NCBI GenBank assembly: GCA_022605955.1 | Contig: JAKCOZ010000008.1 | Location: forward strand, 7,876,001-7,940,000 | DNA: 64,000 bases | Source: Rallus limicola | Lineage: Eukaryota > Chordata > Aves > Gruiformes > Rallidae | Reading direction: 5' to 3' | Part shown: positions 19,801-31,800 of the stretch, one piece after another | How the letters are laid out: every line of letters starts with the position of its first letter | How positions within the stretch are numbered: the first letter of the stretch is position 1 | Notes under the pieces: generated by a model | Told to the model about the DNA's origin: nothing | What the model saw: only the letters and a program-made list of their open reading frames with translations | Database searches by the model: none | Translations under genes and position numbers: made by a program

Positions 19801-22800
19801 AGGGATGTACTGGTTTACCAAACTGAGAGAGGCTTGTGCTCCTGCTTGTGTTCACTGGGGCAAGGAACTGAGAGCTGCCTTTGTTAGCGAGTATTGCCAT
19901 CTTAAGCACCCTTTGGCATGTGCTGCTGCCCCACCACCCTGCAGCACTTGGTGACTGCCACGTTCTGTGACTTGTCAGAACGTGGCAGTCACAGAATATG
20001 TGTCACCATATTCCTCCATGATGCTTTTAGTTTACTCAGACATTCCCATTTGGAGATTCTTTCCCATCTCTGCCTTCATCTGCCTGCACAGCTGGAGACG
20101 TGCCTTCCTCCAGCAGCTGCTCGGTTTCTGGGGTCCTCAGTGGGAACCCCTGTTATAAAAATTTGTTTCCCTGCCAGCCTTCTGTGCTCAGGGTTCCTTC
20201 AGCACTGTCATGCTGTCCTGATGGCAGGACAGGTGGTCATCAGGAGGCTTTGCATCAAATCACACAGAGCTTGTTATGCCTGCAACTATGACACAGAGAA
20301 AGAGTGGTCACTTTGGTATTGGACCCGTTTACTCACGGCTGGTTTTGTACCACCAGGGAAGCTGCCTCTAGCCCTGCAGAATCTTGCATTTGGGCTGGTT
20401 TGGATCCCAGAATGACCAAGGGTACTTGGCAGTATCTGGTTGGTTAGATGATCTCTTTTCTTGGGAAAGGAAAGGACAGAAAGGGTAAACAAAATCTGTT
20501 TATTCCGGAAAATGTGTACCAGTATGTCATGAGGCTTGTTTCTCTTTCTATTGAAAATTATGCAGAAGCATTGCAGAAAACAGAGAGTTTGGTTCTGGAC
20601 CATGAACCCCAGGAGGAGCCTGAGTCTGCAGAGAACGTCACAGAAAAGTCCACAGAGGCCTCACCTCCAGTAGTGTTTGAAAACATAAAAAGATGCAATC
20701 CAAAATGTTTACGTATGCTGTTGGAGAACATCAGTGGCCTGACAGTAGATGATGACTTCACTGTGGAAGTGATACCTGAAATAAATGCTGCTGTAGCTAC
20801 CTTTATAAAGAGTATTGGTAAGACAGGATGTATGCCATCATTCATTTCTCTGTGTGTGTATGAGTAATAGTTTCCCGAGCTTGATTTTTCTCTCCTGTTA
20901 GGGATTTGGACAATTAAAAAAAAGTCCCTGGACTGTAATTCCTCAAGAAAGACACAAGTGAAAATGCCTGTCATCCAGACGTTACACTGAAAAAAAGAAA
21001 GTTGGGGCATCTTCATTAATTGAGATCGGATGAGAATGTTTTGTTGTCTCTACCCTTTTTTGGGTTAGGGGGAGAGGAATTAGAAGCAGGCTGACTGTGG
21101 AGATGAGTTCTGCAAATTACTGAAGTATATGAAGTCTCCATTTGAGAACTAGCAGAGAGTCACGTGGCTGTTTGCATTTCCCTATTTTACTACATTATCT
21201 GGCACCAAAGACCAGGAGAAGTAGACTCGGCTCGCTGCTTTGCCAGAAGTGGCAGCCAGGGCTGATAATGACCCAGGAGATCACAGTCAGTTCATACTGC
21301 TCTTCTCTTTACAGATACTGAAGAGTTTGTCATAAAATGCTCACAGAACGAGAGACTTAAAAAATTTGACATGACTGCCAGGCTTCTTGAGTTGACGCAG
21401 AGCATCAAGGCTGAAAACATACCAGCCAGCGTTTCCACAGACTACCTGATAGTCTACTTCGAGAGCGCGCGGAACGGAGGGGGAACCGTGTCAGACATCC
21501 AGCTCTTCCCTGAGGAGAGCTCTGCCATCATTACTTTCGGTAGTCACAAAGGTAATGCTGTCCTTCACCTGACCAAAGTCTTTTGGGGCAGAAGACTTGA
21601 AAGAAAATGACTGTACATTTGGGTGTTAGGAGAAGCCTGGCTTGCTGTCGCCAAAGCCAGCGTACACTCTCCTGTTCCTGGGGCGTGCTCTGGGTTTAGA
21701 AATACTGATGCATGTCTGGGGTCTCAAAATATCTTTTGTTTGTTTTAAAATGTTGCCACAGGTACATTTCAATACCTGCTTTGTGGGTTGTGCCCTCTGG
21801 TGATTTTTTTTCCCCATTTACAGATGTTCTTATTGGCAATGCAGCATGAGCTGTACACATTTGCAGAGGAAGCAGGGTTTGTTAATGGCTTCATCTTTCA
21901 CAGTTACCTTTCAGAAACTAGTAAAGGTCAAATACGTTTGTTTTGAGGGAAGAATAGAGCTAGAGAACAATCTTGCTACTATTCCTTGTGTTCAATCACT
22001 GTCCCGTTTTTGTGCCAGCACAACCTCTGGTGAATATCTCTGTTAGGAGACTTCTAGCTTAGTAAATTACTTTACTATGAATTAAGGATATCTGCCAGGT
22101 GATTGTTTTTCTTCTGACTCTCAGAGTTTGCTTAATAATATTTTGTACATTAAATTAGTATGCAGTCGGGATCATTGTAATGTGGTTTGAAGTCCCTGCC
22201 AGCATTACAATTTCTTCATCCATTCCAACTAAAATGGGGAAGGAAAAAAGAACAAGTTAAAATACACAGGCACAAGGAGTTTAAAGGTGAGTGTAAGGAG
22301 CTGTCCTGGCTTTCACTTAGGGATACAGTTAATTTCCACAAGAAGCTGGCAGGGGACAGGGCCAGGACAGCTAACCCAAAGTAGCTGAAGGGATATTCCA
22401 TACTGCAGGATGTCTCATGCAGCGTGTAAGGGGAAAGCTGGCAGAGGAGAGGGATTGCTGCTTGGCATCAGGTTCCAAGCAGCAAGCACACTGCATTGTG
22501 TGTCGGCAGCTTTGTCTGTTCTTTTATTAATATCGTTGTTGTTATTTTCCTCTTCCTTTGCTGTCCCAGTAAGCCATCCTTAGCCCAACCCACAAGTTTT
22601 GCCTTTTTCTTCCAATTCTCTTCCCCACCTGTGTGATAGTTCAAATGAAGTGAATGAGACTGTTCTGCGGTGTTAATGATACCTGTGTGCTTGTCTCTGT
22701 GTGTGCCTTTAGATCTGAGCACTGTCTTGGGAAAGCAGCATTTCTTGGAGCAGACGCTCATTTCTGTGCACCCGTATTACCACTCCCTGGGAACGGCTCT

Positions 22801-25800
22801 CTATGGAGAAGAAAGGCCAGCTATCAAGATGCCAGACCCCATTGGGGTGCCGCTTGATCCGTATGTCTGGCAGTTCTTACAAAGGCAAGCTAAACTGATC
22901 CAAGACATAAACCAGGAAATGACAATTTGCCATTGTGAGCTAAAATGGCCCCAGAAGGACTGTGCACACCCAGAAATTACATTGTGTCCATCATCATCCC
23001 TCTCTGAGCAGAATAAACCACTGATTAAGGTGATCAAGACGTGGAAGCAAGATGCTTCTACTGAGTTCTCACGTATCATGGCACGTTACATAGCTATAAA
23101 ATGCAGAGTAAACTCGGTGGGTTGGGAAGACTTGAAGAACAGGTTGATGAAAGACACTGCGTTGATCATAACTGATATTTCTGAGGACATGGTGGCAATT
23201 GCTGGCAACAGAGCAGCAGTGGACAGCGCAGAGAAGGAAGTGAGGGAATGCATGGAAAAAGCCATGAAGGAAAGTGAAAGGGAAAAACAAAGTGTAGAAA
23301 TTTCTGTGCCCGTGATCCCAGGCAAGTATGCCATTTTGCACAATGCTGGGCTAGAAGGAGATATTCACAAAGAATATCCTGGCGTAAAGATCTCGTATGA
23401 TGACACACAGAAAAGTGTCCAGTTGAGTGGATTGCCTGTGGAAGTGTATAAAATCAAAGCTGACTTACTGGAAAAGGTCTTGAATATGCCATGTACATCA
23501 GTTACCAGTAATCCTTCTGTGCTTTGCTATCTGCATGCTGCAGACAGTAGAAAAGTGTCAGAGAAGTTATTCGCTAGTCAAAAAATAAATGCTTATTATG
23601 AGCTTGAGGATGATACTGTGGTGCTGTATGGAAATGCTCCCAAAGATCTTTTAGAAGCAGAAAAGCAAATAAAGACAAGCTTATATTCTAAATACATCGG
23701 TGTGGAAGATGGTGAGGTCATGAAAAAGGAGCAGTGGAACATTCTTCTTGCCTCCTTGTGTAAGAAACACAACTCTTCCCAGCAGACCGTACTTATCGAT
23801 CAACCTGGTGGAAATAAAGTGATTATTGCTGGCTTTACTAATGCCGTAAAAGACTGTTCTCAGGAGCTTAGTGATTTCATTGATACACACTCACAAGTGG
23901 AAAAAGTAATCCCAGCTAAGTCAGAGATCGTAGTGCAGTTTGTAGAGAAGCTAAAATCTGACCTTCATCTTGAATTGAAGGGGAAAGGTGTGACAGTATG
24001 TTTTGACACCAAGACACCATGTATTTTCCTGAGGGGACCAAGAGCTGAGGTGCTCAAAGAAGTCACCAGGATGGAAGAAATTCTCCGTTCTCTTCACTTG
24101 AAAATTGTGTCAATTGATAAACCCGGAGCCAAAGACTTCTTCAATGAGAGGAAAGATTCGTACGTTTTTGAGGCAAAGCAGAAATTTAGCTGTTTGATTA
24201 GGCTGGTAAAACAACCCCAACAAGGGGGTGAAAAAGGTCATCTTAAAGAGGAAACAAAGCTATACTACAGGACAGTGCTGCCAGGCGGAGTTGTAGTAGT
24301 GGTGTATAAAGGTGACCTGTGCACTCACGCTGTTGATGTTGTGGTGAACGCATCTAATGAAGACTTACAACACATCAGTGGCCTTGCTGAGGCACTGCTG
24401 AGAGCGGCTGGTCCGGAGCTGCAGCAGGAGTGTGACGAGCTGGTGAGGAAGAACGGGCGTTTTCAGCCTGGGTGTGCAGTGATCACAGGAGCTGGGAAGC
24501 TCCCCTGCAAGAACGTCATTCATGCTGTTGGGCCCAGGTGGAACAAGGATGATGCAGAAAAGTGCGTGTACTTGTTAAGAAAGACCGTGAAGAAAAGCCT
24601 ACAACTAGCTGAAACGTATAATCATAGCTCTATAGCTCTACCTGCCATAAGTGGAGGGATTTTTGGCTTCCCTCTGCAGACATGTGTAAATTCCATCGTA
24701 TCCTCCATCAAGGAGACCCTGGAAGAATCCATGGGGGACAGCAGCTTGAAGGAGGTTCATCTTGTGGATGCTGTGGAAGAAAGAGTTCAGGTCCTGAGTG
24801 AGACAGTAAAAAAAGTGTTTACAGCGGAATCATCCTCCTCGATACCACTGACGGGGGACTTGGAGAACTCTAAGCTGAGTGAAAGCCAGGATGGGAAGAG
24901 AGAAGATGACGTACAGATGGACAGAGATGATCTGCGGATGGTTGTGACAAACGAAGGACTGCGCATTCGAGTGAAGCAGAAAAACATTCGGAAGGCCACG
25001 GTAGGTCTTTAGTTTTCTGGTTGTTTTCTAACCTGATGTGAAGATTTTATTTAAATTTAAGTAAAAAAAAAATGGAATGGCAGTAGCTAATACTGCTTCA
25101 CAAGGTAACTGCTGCAACACAAAACGACAGCTTTGTGCTACCTAAGGAAGTCTGTGAGCTTGTGGAACTGATGGATTTCAGGTTGGGATCTCACTCAGCA
25201 GCCGTTTCTAGTGGGCAGCCTTGAATTTCAGGATTTTACTTCCCAGCTAAGTTTTATTCGTTCTCCAGATCTAAGGTGAACGTGTAAAACAGTTTGCTTT
25301 CTTTTTGCTAGCAGAAAGTGTCATTACTATTCATCTAGACTGTCCAGGCTCAACTTGCATCTCTGTTCCCTTACGTTTTTTTCTTCAGTGATGCAAAGTG
25401 CATTTTGATAAATTTATCTTTCAACCACCCCTATTTTTTTTTCTTTCTGTTTTGGGAGTTTAAAATCTCCCTAATTTGTTGCTGTTGTTATCCTGCTGTT
25501 TCAATATCAGTTGGCTCTGTTGTCACTCCGGTGCCTGTAAACACCTATTTGGATGAAAGAGCAATAGTAGATGTAAAAAAGCTCAATGTGACACATATAA
25601 AATACCCTGTAATTAAAAGACCTACAGTGGGACTGCAAAACAAACACCAGGCTTTGGGTCTTTGCCTGTTTTACCTCATGAAAGCACAACCATCTCCCTT
25701 CACCACACTTTGGTGCACAAGGTGCTGCCTTTCTGGTAAGGTGCAGACAATCCCACTTCAGTGAAAGGCTGGAAAGGGACATTAAACCTTCTACATTCTG

Positions 25801-28800
25801 TGTACCTTGTGTGATACGTGTGTGTTGTGCCCTGCAATGATGCCAGAGAAGAAGGAACAATACTGCTGCAGTTCTTCACAAGGCAGTGTAGGAAAGTCTG
25901 AGTCAGGGGAGAGGGGATGAAGCAGACTTCAGAGGTTAGGTTTATTTCACCTGCCCAGACACCGGTGTTGGCTCATGACAAGGTGAGTCACAGCCTTACC
26001 TCCATGGAGGGTTTGACAGGGATGGATGGATGGATGGACAGATGGATGGATGGACAGGCAGACAGATGGACGACCTGCTTGCACACAGATACTTGTGGTG
26101 TTGGTACTCACAGTGGGTCAGATGCTGCCCACTCTAAGTTTCCTACAAGTCCAGGAATACTCAGTATGCAGAAGCTGTGCTGAAAGCCAGGTTATTTCTC
26201 CATTGGCATTTTTCATGCTGTGCTTTGCTTCGGTAGTGCTATTAGTCTCAATGCATATTTTTATCTGGAAGTCTGACTTACAGATATTTTTGTTGTGATT
26301 TTGTTGCAGACAGATGTTGTTGTCAACAGTGTTGGCACAGATCTGAAGTTTGGCATGGGGCCTCTTTGCAAAGCCTTGCTGGAAAAGGCTGGACCAGCAC
26401 TCCACGTAGAGTTTGACAAGGAAAAACAAATACAGAATGCTAAAGAAGGGAGTGTGGTCTGCACCAGTGGATGTGGTCTGGCTTGTAAGTCTGTGCTTCA
26501 CACCATTATGCCCACGTGGGATGGAAAAGGAGGACGGAACTTGAAGGTACGTTTTAATTATTAAAAAAAATAATCTTGAAAACAGATTTATCCTGTCCTA
26601 AACTTTTAGGATCTAAAATGGTTAGCGTAGATGACTCAAATCCATTTATTTCTGAGTGACTTTAAAGATGCCTTGATACACTGAGAGCTTTTTCTCATCC
26701 CAGTCTGTGGAACTAAAAATAAATGATACCCTGTTTAAAAAAACCCCAACCAATTAAAAAATTCATCTTTGTGTTTTACAGGTCCTAGAAGATATAATTG
26801 ATTCCTGCTTGCAGAAAGCAGAAGAACTTAAACTGAGTTCGATCACTTTCCCAGCTATTGGAACTGGAGGATTTCAGTTTCCTAAAACCATTGTTTCTAA
26901 GTTAATGTTTGATGGAGTATTCAAGTTCAGCAGCAGTCATCCTCAGAAGACTCTCCAGGAAGTTCACTTTCTCTTGCATCCAAAAGATACAGATAACATT
27001 CAGGTAGTTCTCAGGACAAAGCCATCTGTTATGTACTGTTCTAGTTACGACTTAATAATGTATTTTAGTTGTATTGCTTTCTTAAGGGAGTAATGTAGTG
27101 CTTTCTTACTGCTGTAGGTGGGTGACGGTGGGATGTGTCTTATTCAGCGTCCCTGAAGTACAAACTCTCATCAAGCAAGAAGTGCAGACAAACTTGCTCT
27201 CAATCCTGGCACTAAACACCCATAGGTGCTCACATATCTTTTGACAGGAGTTCTGGCAATGCAAGAACAGTATCTTTTGTCACACTTCTTCACTGAGGCT
27301 TCTGCTGTTGTTAACAAAACCTAAGCACAACTGTATCAATGTGTCAGGTGGCTCAGCAAGAGCTATGTGATTGTTAATTATAGAAATATTCTATATATAA
27401 ACTGGAATATCATCTTTGGTACCTTTTTTCCCCTCTTAGGCTTTTACCATTGAACTAGACCGTCGGGTAGCTGAGAGTTGCAGTGCTACAGAACCAGAGT
27501 CAAGTAAGTTACGTAGGGGTGGGAGGTAGGACACAGGGGAGAATGTAAATAATGTCAAGTGCTTTTATAAGTATTAGGACAGAGCATTCTTTCTCCTCTT
27601 AATGGACTGGCATTCTTAAATTCCATTTGTAAAAATCTTAAAGAGGAATTTCTTCTGTTGAGGCCATGCTCATCTCTTAGTGAGGCCAGTCTTACCACGT
27701 GTAAGAAGATATCACAGAATCGTAGGGGTTGGAAGGGACCTCCAGAGATCATCGAGTCCAACCCCCCTGCCAAAGCAGGTTCCCTAGGACAGGTCGCACA
27801 GATCGGTGTCCAGACGGGTCTTGAATATCTCCAGAGAAGGAGACTCCACAACCATGCTGGGCAACCTATTCCAGAGGTCAACTCCTGATAGGAGGAACTT
27901 TCCTTTGTTCTACTCAAAGGGTATAAGAACTCGGCACTGCTTTGCCAAATAAGCCATAAATAACACTTACTTTGGTACCTTTAATCTCCTGTATAGACAT
28001 GCACAAACAGGATAATTTCCTTTCCATTTATTAATTGATGGTAGTGTGACACGGTAGCAAAACCACAAGTGAACTGCATCAATGGCAGAGGCTTATTCAT
28101 AAGAAGATATAAGTTCCTCTTCTCCATTGTGATGTCAGTGAGATGAAGTTAAAGAGTGTGCTGATAAAAATGGGAACTATATAAGTTTAGCCTGGAAGTA
28201 ACAAACAGTTATTTTGTCTTTATCCTCACAGCTATAATATTTCTAATAGAAAAGTAGTGTGATGGGATCTCAGTTACTGGCAATGCTTAAGCTGGATACT
28301 CCACTTCTTGTAAGAGTTAATTCAGGAAACTGTTACAGAACTGGTCATATCAGATAAGCCCAAGAGTCCTTTCTGAATTCCTATTTTGTAAATTAACAGG
28401 CATAGAAATAGTTTCACAGTATTTAAGTGGGAAGAGTACTGTGCTTGCCTGCTTAGGAAATGGAGTAGAGAGAAAGGCTCTGACTCTCTAGATCCATCAA
28501 ACTGACCTAGAGCATATTCCTCAAACTTCAGCTTTTCCTTTTATTAGTGGAATAGAGTAATACCCCACAGTAGAGGAGAAAGGTGTTAAGCTGGTTTTCT
28601 TTCCCTTGCAGGTTACATTAGGCCTGTTTCAACTCAATTACTGGGAACTGGTGTAATGCAAATTGGTTCCATTACCCTCCAAGTAATGGATGGAGATATT
28701 ACCAAGGAGGATACAGAGGTTATTGTGAACATAACTAATGCAACGTTTGATGCTACATCAGGTATTGTACTGAATATGCAGCTCTTGGGTGATAAATTTG

Positions 28801-31800
28801 TGCTAGTTTTTAGAAGGGGGGAAGAGAGAGAATTTTCCATATGTGAACTTTTATGAAGTTTTTTTTTTTCAGATGAGAGAGTTGTGATTAGTCAGAAAAT
28901 AGATCTTAAATTGTTGATGTGGGGTTTTTTACACACCCTGAATATTCCCCTTAATTTCCAAACTATTCAAATAGAAGTAATCTGACCAGATTTTTCTTGT
29001 TTAAAACCAAATGAAATGCTTAAGTAAAAGGGAATTTTTAGATCAAATATAATTTCCAAAATTGCTCTTGTCCTAATGTGTTCCACTGAATCCAAAGCCC
29101 TGGTTAAGTAAACTGACCTATAAGAAGCAGAGGATTCTTTGGTGACATTGTGAATTGCAACCATGAAGGACAGGACATCAAATTATATAATTGAAAGCAA
29201 TCAGACTTCAGTGAGGGGCATGCCATTGGCTGATGAAACAATGTAGTAGAACTATTCTTAATGGTTTCTAGTTAATAATGAAGGCAATGTTTTCTTTGCA
29301 GCCCTTACAGCATGTCATGGAGGGCACGTAGGGTCACTGGCAAGGTTTTTCACTTTGTGAGATCTTCTATGAGAATTTGGGATGTTTGTAGCGTACAGAG
29401 GTTGGGTAGAGTTTTGAGTACAAATAGCCAAACTGATTTAATATATATGCTTTTCTTGTATAATTGAAGGGGTCTCCAAAGCAATTATGGATGCTGCTGG
29501 TTCCCAGGTAACAGGAGAATGTGCTCAACATGGTATGTGAAAGCTTACTATTTTGTTTAAATTGGGGTTTTTATCTTCTTTCTGAAAATTTATGTCTACT
29601 CTGATGAGAAAATTACGTTGTCTGAAACAATAGCTTTCATTTTTAGGAATTCCAGAAAGTCCTGTTGTTGTTATGACACCTGTTTTGAAATATTTTTTTT
29701 CTTTTCAGAACTGAAGAGAAGATGGATAGAGTTTTCTGATGATAATAAATGCTTTGAAATTTATTTAATTTCTTTACCCCAGAAAGTATTCATGAACATT
29801 CCTGACTTAAGAACAGAAACAGGCCCATTGACCTCAGCATAATTTTTAACCTAGTCTGTTGTCAGCTACAGGAGAGCTAAAATTTTGAAACTAAACAAAC
29901 TGGTGGAGGAGTGTCTTTTGGGGTGAACATGTGCAGGGCTGGCTTTTAAAAGTTAGAGGCAATTCTGGGCTCATATTCACAAATATGTCCTATTTTACTG
30001 AGCTAGCATAGCCCTGCTTACCACCCTGATGATGAGTTTGCATAGTAGTCTCTGTTCTGCCAGACCAGCAGAGCAGTAAAATCCCAGCTCAGTTGGTTGA
30101 CCCCTGTGAGCACAGGAAGGAACACGCTCTGCTTGCATAAACAAAACGTTCCCACTCTGAGTCCAGACATTAACTTTCAAGATGAGGTTTTGTGGATGTT
30201 CTTCCCAGCCTTTGGCTCTGCAGGCTCTCCTGTTTATCAGCCTGATCTCAGCACCTGCAGAACACTCTGCAATCAGCCTTCCCTTTGTGACCTGTGTAGC
30301 GAGGTCAGTGTCCATCAGTCCATTCAGCCTCACGGTGTGGCTCCACTTTGAGGTGTTTGTAATCAGACCTGAGTGCTCTGAAAACACACAAACACACGTC
30401 TTTTTAAAAAACTTCCATATTTGTTATCTTAACAGTATTAGTTCAAGCATTCATCTCTTCTTCAGTGTAAGGATTTGAGCTTTCAAAGACTAAGAGAGGA
30501 TTTCTCATATAAATGTACTGTGCACATTCTGTTGGTGTGCTTTGATAAATGAGCTGTATTTAAACTCAAGATAAATTGTTAAGCTGTACTTAATAGGAAA
30601 CCAGTTTATAGCAGAGATCTTGGGGAACTAGAAAACAACCAAGCACTTGAATTCCCTTCCCAAAGAAATTCTGCAATGGTTACAGGCAAAACCAGAATCA
30701 ACTAAAAACAGGATAATATAGCTCACAGGAGGCTTCTCTCCCCTTTTTTCACTTCTCTTCTAGTGTGTATCACTCCAGGGTTCGCTACCATCAGTACAAA
30801 CAGCTGTCTTATCAGAAGAGATACCCACTTTGAAAATGTTATGTCTCTTTCTTTATCTTCTGTCTTCCAGCTGGGAAGTATAAGAGTGGCTTTATTACTA
30901 CACAAGGTGGAAATCTTTTGTGCAGTAAAATCATCCACTTGATTCACGATAACAGTGTGAAAAGTCAGGTCTCCAAAGTCCTTCAGGAGTGTGAGCTAAG
31001 GATGTACAAATCAGTCGCCTTCCCAGCAATTGGAACAGGTTTGTGTTTTCTTGGGAAAATGATGAGGGTTGTGATGGAGGTAGTTTAGAAACTGGATTAA
31101 TTAGTTAATTCCATTATGGATAACAGTAGACTTTCACAAATCCCAGTTTACAGACTTTCTTGTCCAAGTTCATTGTGGTCAGTTCAAACACCACCCACAC
31201 GCTTCAGAAATGCTGCTTTTGAAAAAGTATAAATATTATCATCAATATTGATTGAGTGAGAACACCTAAAGGAAAGATATTGCTTCATGAAAGACATTCT
31301 GCCCCAAAGCAGGCTGGGACCCTGCACTTTCTTCGGACTTCCCAGAGACTTTGCTGTGGGATTTCAGCCCCACAGAAGGGCTGGGGTTGGGGTTTGTAGA
31401 CAAAGCAAGCTGGAATCGTCCTGAGACCGAAACCTTGCCTGGCTGACTATGGAAATCGTAGGCTGGGTGCAGGATACCTGCAGTTTACACCTTTTGTAGG
31501 TCTTGTTTCAGCCCACCTGCTCTAGCAGCAGACTAGAGGCAGGCTAGGTTATTTGACTTAAGCTTCTGGTTAGTTTGGGGAGCAAGCCTTGAAGAAAGCA
31601 GGGTATCTTTCTCAGACCAATGCTCCCTGTGACTGGAAAAAGCAATCATAAGCTGGTCTTTGCTCAGTGTGCCAGATTAGGGTAGGAGCTGGGGCATGTG
31701 TCAGTGCATGGACTTCCCAGTGATAGTTAGGGCAGGTCCCTTGTCAGCCAGCATCATCTGCATGACTAAAATTGGCACCTCTGTGTTAGGGTAAGGTTTA

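Larger units (their letters stand above)
16610..21551 (+). other. PARP14: PARP14-B N-terminal RRM-like region (exons 1-5)
   Basis: It begins [17 protein letters not shown] and includes [15 protein letters not shown], very close to the human PARP14 N-terminus (FPLLVEG..W and [10 protein letters not shown]). The acidic, poorly conserved linker is encoded by exons 2-4, followed by a second RRM-like segment ([19 protein letters not shown]) and a third in exon 5 ([17 protein letters not shown]). Exon 5 is the same length, 237 bp, as the first copy A exon in the window. Exons 1-4 have no copy A counterpart here because A starts off-window. Confidence 0.85.

Noticed and set aside
19918..20415. 165-codon open frame in PARP14-B intron 3
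   Set aside because: No family resemblance, contains the inverted repeat, and has no splice signals that would join it to neighbouring exons in frame.
2701..24615. Copies A and B as an assembly duplicate (haplotig)
   Set aside because: Introns do not match and exons outside macrodomain 1 are clearly diverged. Only a local error at the converted tract remains possible.
25405..25764. 119-codon open frame between PARP14-B exons 6 and 7
   Set aside because: It has no macrodomain or family sequence and is not needed for frame continuity between 25000 and 26310.
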